A stretch of DNA of 64,000 nucleotides from Pogonophryne albipinna (taxonomy: Eukaryota > Chordata > Actinopteri > Perciformes > Artedidraconidae), in NCBI GenBank assembly GCA_028583405.1, contig CM053249.1, positions 40,458,499 to 40,522,498 of the forward strand, read 5' to 3'. The notes beneath the pieces are model-generated. The model ran no database searches and was not told the DNA's origin. It was given only the letters and a program-made list of their open reading frames with translations. This document shows, piece after piece, positions 1 through 11,400 of the stretch. Positions within the stretch are counted from its first letter, which is position 1. Each line of letters starts with the position of its first letter. The position numbers were made by a program, and so were the translations under genes.

Positions 1-350
1 TCTTCTCCTAAGTCCTTTTGAATTCTCCTATCCACTATCCCTTAACCCCGTGACGTTTCACTCAGAGGTCAAGGAATAGGAGATAGGGTTAGAATTTAGG
101 AGCTGATTTTTGGATTATCGGAACGCAACCCGTGTCTCAATTCAGGGGCTGCACCCTTCGGGGGAGTACGCAGCCTACGCGGTCCACGGAGGACCCAGCC
201 CACGTAGACCGGGTAGGCTGGACCGAGCGGCCTACACAATGAGACGTCTAGCCTGGAGCGCTTCGTATTTACGTCACGTGATACGCGCTGTTCGGTTGCA
301 CTGCTCCAACAGCCTGCTAGCAAATTTGCTTACAAGCTAACTCAGCTGAA
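1..350. repeat. MITE-like repeat with GC-rich core (left end cut by window)
   Basis: Bases 4-33 and 73-102 form an imperfect inverted repeat (CTCCTAA...CTCCTATCC against GGAATAGGAG...TTAGGAG). A GC-rich non-coding core follows. The two opposing 75-codon frames here overlap each other and show no domain, so I treat the stretch as repeat. The family is not identified. Confidence 0.3.
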
Positions 351-402
351 AAGGATCCAGAAACTTTACTTTTACATTTTTTGGAGATCACCGTCGGCGA
401 TG

Positions 403-475
403 AATTAATAATAATAATAATAGCTTGGATTTATATAGCGCCTTTCAAGGGACCATGGCCAGGTAAATAAGATGA
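403..475 (-). repeat. LINE/SINE 3'-tail fragment with (AAT)n
   Basis: An AAT run is followed by the TTTATATAGCGCCTTTCAAG motif. That motif recurs in fish genomes at the 3' end of L2-like retroelements. No coding part is attached. Confidence 0.45.
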
Positions 476-840
476 AGCTGTTCCTTTAGCCCCCAGTAAT
501 GTTACATTAGTAAGTTAACAAGTAAATTATATATAGCTGATGTAATTTAATCATATTATTTCATATTTAAAATAAGTCTTAATTTTTCTGTACTAATAAA
601 ACAATGTTTTTTTAAATGAACAAAAGCATGTTGTATAGATTGATTGTTAACAATATTAGTGTTCTAATCTTAATAGCTGTGATTATAAGTTTATATTCTC
701 CTTCTTCCCCTAAACCTGCCCAGATGAGTCCCACTGACCCCAGGTCAGCACCTCCAGGTCCAGCAGCACCGTGCCCCCCCCGCTCTGATGAAATACACAA
801 TTAAACATTTTCTATGACCTATTTCTTGTATTAATAAAAT
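476..840. other. No recognisable feature
   Basis: This is AT-rich non-coding sequence. The 62-codon frames near 612-804 exist on both strands over a low-complexity C-rich stretch and carry no motif. Confidence 0.5.
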
Positions 841-849
841 TAAACTGAA

Positions 850-1480
850 GACACACTGTAAAAAAAAAGTTTTTTTACAGTTTTTCCCCAGAAAAAATTA
901 CAGATTTGTATTGTATTTCATAATTACAGGAAATCATATTCAATTTACAAGAATAAACGGTTTATTGAAATGTGTCGTGTATTTTAACAAAAAAAAACTG
1001 TAAAAATGGAATACATTATTTATCTGTTTTTTAGCAGTTTTTAAATGCGAATTTAACAAAACTAACCGTAAAAATAAATGATTTTCTGTTGGCAAAATTA
1101 GCTGCATTTTCTGTTATTTTACTAAAAAATACTTTTGTTATGGCTATATATCACTGTCAAATACATAACAAATACTGTTAATACTCATTTAAAAAATGTA
1201 TAATTGCAAGAAAATATATGAGTAAAGAAAGAAATATTTTGTAATTTTGCTTAATTTAACCACTACTTTACATTGATAAACTGAAAAAACACAGGTATTG
1301 ACTATCCTATTATAGTAAAAAAAAACTACATTTTAACACATTTTGACTTTCACTTTATTGCTACATTTGTATTAATTTGAAGATTTAATTGTTAAATATG
1401 TGAATTTCATGTTATAAAAACTGTGTATAACCATAGAGTTAAAAAAAAACTTGACTGTTATTAACATGTTGGGTGCGAAT
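850..1480. repeat. AT-rich dispersed repeat (ACACTGTAAAAA type)
   Basis: The stretch begins with ACACTGTAAAAAAAAAG and is built of repeated CTGTAAAAA and TTTTTACAG motifs. These are typical of a very common teleost non-autonomous DNA element. Its ends are too decayed to place, and it contains no gene. Confidence 0.35.
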
Positions 1481-1659
1481 TCCTACCAGAGCACAATTCA
1501 GATATAAAATTATGCTATAACCCACCAGTAACAGCCATAGACTGTGGGTTATAGGAGACATTTGTCTATGCCATGATACATCTATAAACTAGCTCATAGC
1601 TGTCAGCATTCACTGCAGGCAAACCTAATGTGGCCATTCACTTATGATTTCTAAGTAGA

Positions 1660-1905
1660 AGAAGAAGAAGAAGATAATGTATTCATCCCTCAGAGGGAAA
1701 TGTCTTCCCCCACTCTGTTGTGTTTAAACACATTACACACACAGGGAGGATATACTGTACACGCACAAACACACAGAGCATATACATGCACAAACACAAC
1801 CACATGCGGATGGAGAGGGGATCGCAGAGAGGCTGCCAGATAGCCGGCGCCAGGGAGCCGTTTTGGTGTTCGGTGCGTTCACAACCCAAGTAACATTGAC
1901 CTGCT
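1660..1905 (-). repeat. LINE 3'-end fragment with (GAA)n tail
   Basis: A (GAA)n run is followed by TATTCATCCCTCAGAGGGAAATG, resembling the 3' end of fish RTE-type (Expander/Rex3-like) LINEs read on the minus strand. The frames here on the minus strand have no domain. Confidence 0.4.
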
Positions 1906-1957
1906 GATCTCTTTCAACACAATAAAAAGCTGTGCCAATTTCTGACATCATTTAGTT

Positions 1958-2655
1958 TTTCAGATGATCAGAGACGCGAAGCTACCGCAAAGTCACTTGT
2001 GCAGCTAACGGTGATTGGCGGACAGTATGCAAAAAACATATTGAGTTTCACTGTAAGCGAAAAATGAAAGGATCTGGAAGTTAAATAACATTAGCATCTT
2101 CCCCTAGGCCTTATCACACTAGCATAAGCCCATAACATTGAACATGCTAGCAAGCACTTACAGCCACCAATATCAAAACCTTGTTAGCAGTTAGTGCGAC
2201 CTGCTAAATTGGTATTAGCATTGCAATTACAGTAAAGGAAGCTTTTCAGATCATCAGAGACGTGAAGCTACCGCAAAGTGCCTTGTGCAGCTAACACAGA
2301 GTGCATTCTCGTAGCGATTGCTACAACTGCACCATGTTTGTTAGGACAGTAGCTTTTAGAAATGTATCAATGTTCTAAAATGTGTGACTTTAACTCAATA
2401 TTTAAAATATTGTGATTGGCGGACAGTATGCAAAAAACATATTGAGTTTCACTGTAAGTGAAAAATGAAAGGATCTAGAAGTTAAATAACATTAGCATCT
2501 TCCCATAAGCCTTATCACACTAGCATGTACAATCAAGCCCATAGCATAACATGCTAGCAAGCACTAACAGCCAGACTCTGAATATCAAAACCTTGTTAGC
2601 AGTTAGTGCTACCACTATGCTAAATTGGTATCAGCATTGCAATGACAGTAAAACA
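1958..2655 (+). repeat. Imperfect tandem duplication, two copies
   Basis: Copy one (about 1958-2245) and copy two (about 2246-2655) share CAGATSATCAGAGACG, the GGCGGACAGTATGCAAAAAAC block and the CTTGTTAGCAGTTAGTGC block in the same order. Copy two holds about 115 bp, between the CTTGTGCAGCTAAC and GTGATTGGCGG blocks, that copy one lacks. Non-coding. Confidence 0.7.
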
Positions 2656-2950
2656 AACAACCTATGTTGTCCTTGTAGACGTCTAATAATATCCATCATA
2701 TTGAAAGAATAGGCCTTCACCAAAGCATGTTGACAAAGCTAGTAACTACAGCGAAAGACCTTTACAATCCAAGTCAATTAACTTAAATATGTATTGTGAT
2801 AATGTACCACACAGCTAGTTGGTTACAACAATCTACAGTGATGTCACAGGGATTTCAGGCAGCAGGTAGTTGAAGGTTGAAGGTTAATCCATTTGCTATG
2901 GCTACAACTGCCTCGTGGAACAACAAAGATTTATTTTCTGTTTGTTTAAT
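2656..2950. other. Unannotated stretch
   Basis: No coding frame, repeat family or RNA signal was recognised. It is the left flank of the Tc1-like insertion. Confidence 0.5.
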
Positions 2951-3283
2951 ATACACTGAACAAAAATATAAACGCAACACTTTTGTTTTTGCTCCCATTT
3001 TTCATGAGATGAACTCAAAGATCTAAACAATTTTTTATATACACAAAATAACCATTTATCTCAAATATTGTTCACAAATCTGAAAAAATCTGTGATAGTG
3101 AGCACTTCTCCTTTGCCGAGATAATCCATCCCACCTCACAGGTGTGGCATATCAAGATGCTGATTAGACAGCATTATTATTGCACAGGTGTGCCTTAGAA
3201 TGGCCACAATAAAAGGCCACTCTGAAACGTGCAGTTTTGCTTTATTGGGGGGGTCTGGGGGGGTCTGAAAACCAGGCAGTATC

Positions 3284-3456
3284 TGGTGTGAGGGGTAGGG
3301 GTAGGGTTAGGGGTAGGGTTAGGGTTAGGGTAATGTTGTGAATCGAGTGGCCCATGGTGGTGGTGGGGTTATGGTATGGGCAGGCGTATGTAACCCTAAC
3401 CCTAGGCCACTCAATTCACAACATTACCCTAACCCTAACCTTAACCCTACCCCTAT
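3284..3456. repeat. Interstitial telomere-like hairpin
   Basis: Left arm 3284-3352 contains several TTAGGG/TAGGGG units and ends TGTTGTGAATCGAGTGGCC. Right arm 3405-3456 is its near-exact reverse complement, with CCCTAA units. The loop (3353-3404) holds the Tc1 transposase scrap. Confidence 0.8.
3333..3395 (+). pseudogene. Tc1-like transposase fragment
   Basis: The plus strand translates to a run ending AHGGGGVMVWAGV, the conserved GGGxVMVW block of Tc1/mariner transposases. Only about 20 codons remain. From my memory of related fish elements, the fragment is inverted relative to the terminal-repeat side it touches. It sits in the loop of a telomere-like palindrome. Confidence 0.65.
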
Positions 3457-4346
3457 CCTTTGATGTGAGATAACAGGTAGATGTGAAAAGCCCCCCTGTG
3501 TAGTGCCTTTGTTGTCTAATTCTTTGATGTATTGATTAAGGCAGTCTCTTTGAAGTTATGTTGTCTGGCCCCTCACACCCCTTTGTTGTCTAATTCTTTG
3601 ATGTGTTGATTAAGGCAGTCTCTTTGAAGTTATGTTGTCTGCCCCCTGTACCCCTTTGTAGTCTAAGCCTTTGATGTGAGTTGTTATAACAGGTAGGTGT
3701 GAAATGCCCCCCTGTGGAGGGCTTTTTGTTGTCTATTTCTTTGATGTGTTGATTAAGGCAGTCTCTTTGAAGTTATGCTGTCTGGTCCCCTCAGGGTTGT
3801 ATAATCTAATTAGCCTTTGATGTTTTGCCCTTTGATGTGGTGTGTTATAAGCCTTTGATGTTAATCTAGGTGTCTCTTTGAAGTTATGCGTGAGACTGTC
3901 CAGCCCCCTCCCAGCCCAGGCCTCTCCCCCCTTTCTCCACCCCCTTCCTTTGGCTATGAGGCTAGCAGATAGTGGGGGAGGGAATTAGATGAACATAGAA
4001 ATAAGCTCAAAACTAATTAAAAAAGACAGTAATTTCCACTTACCAAGTCACCTTGAAAAAAAAAAGAAAATTGGCCAAGAGACGCCTGTGACAACTTACC
4101 GCCATCCGTCCCGAGCGCCAGTCAAGAAACGAATGCCGCAGCTGTGCGGGGTTCAGACACCTACAGCCAGAGATCTGTGCACAAACTTATCTCGTGCCCT
4201 CTTTTTGTCGTGTGAGCGTGTTCATGTGTGCTGGAGGAGGGGCTCTGTGAGGAAGTGGCAGATTTTCGGTTGTGTACTTTTCTAATTCTAGCTCACTCGA
4301 GCTGGTTTCTCCAAAATGACCTACCCCTACCTTTAAGAACAATTAA

Positions 4347-4418
<72 letters not shown>

Positions 4419-5335
4419 GGAGTTGGCCTTTGATGTGGGGGTTTGAGATAAGCCTGGGATTTTAATCTATATGTTGATTAAGACACTCTCTGTGAGGTGA
4501 GAAGCGAGGGGATGGAGTTAGTTTTTAAAAAAGAAATACGCTCAAACTAAATAAAACAGCCATTAATTTTCACTCACTAAGACACCTAAAAACGTTATTG
4601 TCCTCTCTAGATTTGATTCAGGGTTTTGCTTTAAATGATTAGGGCTGGCTAAGGATGTTTCTTTTCAAGTTTTTGTGAAACTGTTAACTACAAGGAAGTA
4701 TCTGTTTGCAAAGAAGGTATTCATATTAATTTAAAAAAGATCTTATTTAGGTTTTAATAGTGATAACTAAGTTTCACTCTGTGGGGGGACAAAAGAAGCA
4801 TCGTTAATCACCTGGATAAAGGACTCTTTAAAGCAGAGATACCATATGAAGACACACACCTGAATATCAGCAGGAGAGGACTCTCTAAAGTAAATACATT
4901 ATAGGGTTAAAATAAGATATATATATGTGGTGGAATTAGTTTAAAACAGTCACCTTACACTTTTTTAGTTGTCCTCTCTAAATTAGATGTAAGGTTTTTT
5001 TTTTTTTAAATGATTAGTGTTAATTAAGGGCTATTGTTATTTTGGTTTATAAGGGGATAAGAGTTCAACTTTTAAAAATTGCACAGGATCATTCTAAGAA
5101 GAGTGAGAGGGCTAATGAGCCAGCACCATACCCTCCTCTATGCATTTTCTTGACCTGTATCTGATCTTGAAAAACTCTGGAAAGTACTTTTTTTATTTTA
5201 TTTTATAATATCATGTAATTATTAAATGTTTTTTTTTTTTTTTGGTAGGGGTTAAACTAGTATATTATGTGGATAGTATTTTGTTAGATACTTACAAATG
5301 TTATGTTTTTTCTGTTTACAGTAGAGACCCTGTGT
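3457..5335 (+). repeat. Left arm of fold-back element 1
   Basis: This arm is the reverse complement of about 16,150-18,125. It starts with a 0.5-kb stretch of short direct repeats built on CTTTGATGTG, GATTAAGGCAGTCTCTTTGAAG and TTATGTTGTCTGGC. It then contains a segment resembling half of the TTAA-type MITE seen at 25.9 kb, an (AC)n tract and an AT-rich inner segment ending CAGTAGAGACCCTGTGTGCTG. Non-coding; the 98-codon frame at 3989 is incidental. Confidence 0.85.
4347..4415 (+). repeat. (AC)n microsatellite
   Basis: An uninterrupted CA run of about 69 bp in the left arm. The matching tract in the right arm is about 170 bp, so the two have drifted in length. Confidence 0.95.
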
Positions 5336-8290
5336 GCTGAAATCTACTCAAACAGAGTACTTCATGATAGTGGTCAGCTTTTTAACACAAAAGTGTATCT
5401 TTCAGTAATTTTCTCAGAGAATTTAAGCATAAATCTGTCAAATGTTCAAAACAGCCTTCACTGAAATAGCCTCCAAATCACAAACTGCCATTAAGAGTCA
5501 GATTCTTAATGAAATCTACTGACACAAAGTACTTCATTATCTACTTTTCAGCTTTTATACACAAAAGTGTATCTTTCAGTAACTTTCTCAGAGAATTTAA
5601 GCATAAATCTGTCAAATGTTCAAAACAGCCTTGTTTCACTGAAATAGCCTAAAAATCACAAACTGCCATTAAGAGTCAGAATCCTAATGAAATCTACTCA
5701 AACAGAGTACTTCATGGTAGTGGTCAGCTTTTAAACACAAAAGTGTATCTTTCGGTAACTTTCTGAGAGAATTTAAGCATAAATCTGTCAAATGTTCAAA
5801 ACAGCCTTCACTGAAATAGCCTCAAAATCACAAACTGCTATTAAGAGTCAGATTCTTAACGAAATCTACTGACACAAAGTACTTCATTATCTACTTTTCA
5901 GCTTTTATACACAAAAGTGTATCTTTCAGTAACTTTCTCAGAGAATTTAAACATAAATCTGTCAAATGTTCAAAACAGCCTTCACTGAAATAGCGTCAAA
6001 ATCACAAACTGCCATTAAGAGTCAGATTCTTAACGAAATCTACTGACACAAAGTACTTCATTATCTACTTTTCAGCTTTTATACACAAAAGTGTATCTTT
6101 CAGTAACTTTCTCAGAGAATTTAAACATAAATCTGTCAAATGTTCAAAACAGCCTTCACTGAAATAGCCTCAAAATGTCAAACTGCCATTAAGAGTCAGA
6201 TGCTTGACGAAATCTACTGAAACAGAGTGCTTTTCATGGTAGTGGTCAGCTTTTAAACACAAAAGTATGTCTTTCGGTAGCTTTTTGAGAGAATTACGCA
6301 TAAATCAGTCAAATGTTCAAAATAGCCTTCACTGAAATAGCCTCAAAATGACAAATTGCCATTAAGAGTCAGATGCTTGACAAAATCTACTGAAACAGAC
6401 TGCTTTTCATGGTAGTGGTCAGCTTTTAAACACAAAAGTGTATCTTTCGGTAACTTTTTGAGAGAATTACGCATAAATCAGTCAAATGTTCAAAATAGCC
6501 TTCACTGAAATAGCCTCAAAATGACAAACTGCCATTAAGAGTCAGATTATTGACGAAATCTCCTTACACAGAGTACTTTCATGGTAGTGCCCAGCTTTTT
6601 AAACACAAAAGTGTATCTTTCGGTAACTTTCTGAGAGAATTTAAGCATAAATCTGTCAAATGTTCAAAACAGCCTTCACTGAAATAGCCTCAAAATCACA
6701 AACTGCTATTAAGAGTCAGATTCTTAACGAAATCTACTGACACAAAGTACTTCATTATCTACTTTTCAGCTTTTATACACAAAAGTGTATCTTTCAGTAA
6801 CTTTCTCAGAGAATTTAAACATAAATCTGTCAAATGTTCAAAACAGCCTTCACTGAAATAGCGTCAAAATCACAAACTGCCATTAAGAGTCAGATTCTTA
6901 ACGAAATCTACTGACACAAAGTACTTAATTATCTACTTTTCAGCTTTTATACACAAAAGTGTATCTTTCAGTAACTTTCTCAGAGAATTTAAACATAAAT
7001 CTGTCAAATGTTCAAAACAGCCTTCACTGAAATAGCCTCAAAATGTCAAACTGCCATTAAGAGTCAGATGCTTGACGAAATCTACTGAAACAGAGTGCTT
7101 TTCATGGTAGTGGTCAGCTTTTAAACACAAAAGTATGTCTTTCGGTAACTTTTTTGAGAGAATTACGCATAAATCAGTCAAATGTTCAAAATAGCCTTCA
7201 CTGAAATAGCCTCAAAATGACAAATTGCCATTAAGAGTCAGATGCTTGACGAAATCTACTGAAACAGAGTGCTTTTCATGGTAGTGGTCAGCTTTTAAAC
7301 ACAAAAGTGTATCTTTCGGTAACTTTCTCAGAGAATTTAAGCATAAATATGTCAAATGTTCAAAACAGCCTTCACTGAAATAGCCTCAAAATGACAAACT
7401 GCCATTAAGAGTCAGAATCCTAATGAAATCTACTCAAACAGAGTACTTCATGGTAGTGGACAGCTTTTAAACACAAAAGTGTATCTTTCAGTAACTTTTT
7501 GAGAGAATTAAGCATAAATCTGTCAAATGTTCAAAACAGCCTTGTTTCACTGAAATGGGGTCAAAATCACAAACTGGCTGAAACTATACAGTGAATTGGA
7601 GAAATTACAGCACAGAGTTTTCTACTACGACACAGATAGTATAATCTATGTGACAAGCCAGGGGCAGTCTCCAGTACTTTCATGGTAGTGGTCAGCTTTT
7701 TAAATACAAAAGTGTATCTTTCGGTAACTTTCTGAGAGAATTAAGCATAAATCTGTCAAATGTTCAAAACAGCCTTCACTGAAATAGCCTCAAAATCACA
7801 AACTGCCATTAAGAGTCAGATTCTTAACTAAATCTACTCACACAAAGTACTTCATTATCTACTTTTCAGCTTTTAAAAAAGAAAAGTGTATCTTTCGGTA
7901 ACTTTTTGAGAGAATTAAGCATAAATCTGTCAAAAGTTCAAAACGGCCTTCACTGAAATAGCCTCAAAATCACAAACTGCCATTAAGAGTCAGAATCCTA
8001 ACGAAATCTACTCAAACAGAGTACTTCATGGTAGTGGACAGCTTTTAAAAAGAAAAGTGTATCTTTCGGTAATCTTTTGAGAGAATTAAGCATAAATCTG
8101 TCAAATGTTCAAAACAGCCTTGTTTCACTGAAATAGCCTCAAAATGACAAACTGCCATTAAGAGTCAGATGCTTGACAAAATCTCATGGTAGTGGTCAGC
8201 TTTTAAACATAAAAGTGTATCTTTCAGTATCTTTTTGAGAGAATTAAGCATAAATCTGTCAAATGTTCAAAACTGCCTTGTTTCTCTGAA
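5336..8290 (+). repeat. Satellite array, forward orientation (about 174-bp monomer)
   Basis: About 17 monomers. The marker GTTCAAAACAGCC recurs at about 5443, 5618, 5793, 5968 and 6142, giving a 174-175 bp period. Each monomer carries GTATCTTTCAGTAACTTTC, AAATCTGTCAAATG and GCCATTAAGAGTCAGA. At least two variants exist: one with CTACTTTTCAGCTTTTATAC and one with GGTAGTGGTCAGCTTTTAAAC. A non-monomer insert lies at 7575-7680. Confidence 0.92.
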
Positions 8291-8432
8291 TTGGATAATT
8301 GTATCCGAAAATAGTGTCTCTTAAGGCGGATATAGTCCCCTGATAACTCCCTTTACATTCCTCCAGGGTCAGAAATAGTGTAAGTTAACTTTTGGAAGAA
8401 CCAGAGAAAAGGGTGAAAATGGATATTTCAGT
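8291..8432. repeat. Symmetry-axis core of element 1
   Basis: This single-copy spacer lies where satellite orientation flips. It contains TATCCGAAAATAGTGTCTC and AGGCGGATATAGTCCCCTGA. The same core, in several copies, sits at the axis of the second element (29.6-29.76 and 31.84-32.15 kb). Confidence 0.75.
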
Positions 8433-11400
8433 GAAGGCCATGAAGTACTCTGAGTAGATTTAGTTAAGAATCTGACTCTTAATGGCAGTTTGTGATTTTG
8501 AGGCTATGTCAGTGAAGGCTGTTTTGAACATTTGACAGATTTATGCTTAAATTCTCTGAGAAAGTTACTGAAAGATACACTTTTGTGTATAAAAGCTGAA
8601 AAAGTAGATAATGAAGTACTTTGTGTCAGTAGATTTCGTTACAATCCTGCCTCTTAATGGCAGTTTGTGATTTTGAGTCTATTTCAGTGAAGGCTGTTTT
8701 GAACATTTGACAGATTTATGCTTAAATTCTCTGAAAAATTTACTGAAAGATACACTTTTGTGTTTAAAAGCTGACCACTACCATGAAGTACTCTGAGTAG
8801 ATTTCGTTAAGAATCTGACTCTTAATGGCAGTTTGTCATTTTGAGGCTATGTCAGTGAAGGCTGTTTTGAACATTTGACAGATTTATGTTTAAATTCTCT
8901 GAGAAAGTTACTGCAAGATACACTTTTGTGTATAAAAGCTGAAAAAGTAGATAATGAAGTACTTTGTGTCAGTAGATTTCGTTAAGAATCTGACTCTTAA
9001 TGGCAGTTTGTCATTTTGAGGCTATTTCAGTGAAGGCTGTTTTGAACATTTGACAGATTTATGTTTAAATTCTCTGAGAAAGTTACTGCAAGATACACTT
9101 TTGTGTATAAAAGCTGAAAAGTAGATAATGAAGTACTCTGTGTCAGTAGATTTCGTTAGGATTCTGCCTCTTAATGGCAGTTTGTGATTTTGAGGCTTGA
9201 AACAGAGGCTGTTTTGACCATTGGACAAAATTATGCTTAATTCTCTCAAAAGGTTACCGAAAGATACACTTTTCTTTTTTAAAAGCTGAAAAAGTAGATA
9301 ATGAAGTACTTTGTGTCAGTAGATTTCGTTAAGAATCTGACTCTTAATGGCAGTTTGTGATTTTGAGGCTATTTCAGTGAAGGCTGTTTTGAACATTTGA
9401 CAGATTTATGCTTAAATTCTCTCAGAAAGTTACCGAAAGATACACTTTTGTGTTTAAAAGCTGACCACTACCATGAAAAGCACTCTGTTTTAGTACATTT
9501 CGTCAAGCATCTGACTCTTAATGGCAGTTTGTCATTTTGAGGCTATGTCAGTGAAGGCTGTTTTGAACATTTGACAGATTTATGCTTAAATTCTCTGAAA
9601 AAGTTACTGAAAGATACACTTTTGTGTTTAAAAGCTGACCACTACCATGAAGTACTCTGAGTAGATTTCGTTAAGAATCTGACTCTTAATGGCAGTTTGT
9701 GATTTTGAGGCTATGTCAGTGAAGGCTGTTTTGAACATTTGACAGATTTATGTTTAAATTCTCTGAGAAAGTTACTGCAAGATACACTTTTGTGTATAAA
9801 AGCTGAAAAAGTAGATAATGAAGTACTTTGTGTCAGTAGATTTCATTAAGAATCTGACACTTAATGGCAGTTTGTCATTTTGAGGCTATTTCAGTGAAGG
9901 CTGTTTTGAACATTTGACAGATTTATGTTTAAATTCTCTGAGAAAGTTACTGAAAGATACACTTTTGTTTATAAAAGCTGAAAAGTAGATAATGAAGTAC
10001 TCTGTGTCAGTAGATTTCGTTAGGATTCTGCCTCTTAATGGCGGTTTGTGATTTTGAGGCTTGAAACAGAGGCTGTTTTGACCATTGGACAAAATTATGC
10101 TTAATTCTCTCAAAAAGTTACCGAAAGATACACTTTTCTTTTTTAAAAGCTGAAAAAGTAGATAATGAAGTACTTTGTGTCAGTAGATTTCGTTAAGAAT
10201 CTGACTTTTAATGGCAGTTTGTGATTTTGAGGCTATTTCAGTGAAGGCTGTTTTGAACATTTGACAGATTTATGCTTAAATTCTCTGAGAAAGTTACTGA
10301 AAGATACACTTTTGTGTATAAAAGCTGAAAAAGTAGATAATGAAGTACTTTGTGTCAGAAGATTTCGTTACGATTCTGCCTCTTAATGGCAGTTTGTCAT
10401 TTTGAGGCTATTTCAGTGAAGGCTGTTTTGAACATTTGACAGATTTATGTTTAAATTCTCTCAAAAAATTACTGAAAGATACACTTTTGTACTTAAAAAG
10501 CTGACCACTACCATGAAGTACTCTGAGTAGATTTCGTTAAGAATCTGACTCTTAATGGCAGTTTGTCATTTTGAGGCTATGTCAGTGAAGGCAGTTTTGA
10601 ACATTTGACAGATTTATGTTTAAATTATCTGAGAAAGTTACTGAAAGATACACTTTTGTGTATAAAAGCTGAAAAGTAGATAATGAAGTACTCTGTGTCA
10701 GTAGATTTCGTTAGGATTCTGCCTCTTAATGGCAGTTTGTGATTTTGAGGCTTGAAACAGAGGCTGTTTTGACCATTGGACAAAATTATGCTTAATTCTC
10801 TCAAAAAGTTACCGAAAGATACACTTTTCTTTTTTAAAAGCTGAAAAAGTAGATAATGAAGTACTTTGTGTCAGTAGATTTCGTTAAGAATCTGACTCTT
10901 AATGGCAGTTTGTGATTTTGAGGCTATTTCAGTGAAGGCTGTTTTGAACATTTGACAGATTTATGCTTAAATTCTCTCAGAAAGTTACCGAAAGATACAC
11001 TTTTGTGTTTAAAAAGCTGGCCACTACCATGAAAGTACTCTGTGTCAGTAGATTTCGTTAGGATTCTGACTCTTAATGGCAGTTTGTCATTTTGAGGCTA
11101 TTTCAGTGAAGGCTATTTTGAACATTTGACTGATTTATGCGTAATTCTCTCAAAAAGTTACCGAAAGATACACTTTTGTGTTTAAAAGCTGACCACTACC
11201 ATGAAAAGCACTCTGTTTTAGTAAATTTCGTCAAGCATCTGACTCTTAATGGCAGTTTGTCATTTTGAGGCTATTTCAGTGAAGGCTGTTTTGAACATTT
11301 GACAGATTTATGTTTAAATTCTCTGAGAAAGTTACTGAAAGATACACTTTTGTGTATAAAAGCTGAAAAGTAGATAATGAAGTACTTTGTGTCAGTAGAT

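Noticed and set aside
3284..3456. True chromosome end
   Set aside because: The telomere-like units are few, imperfect and in inverted arrangement, and unique sequence continues on both sides.
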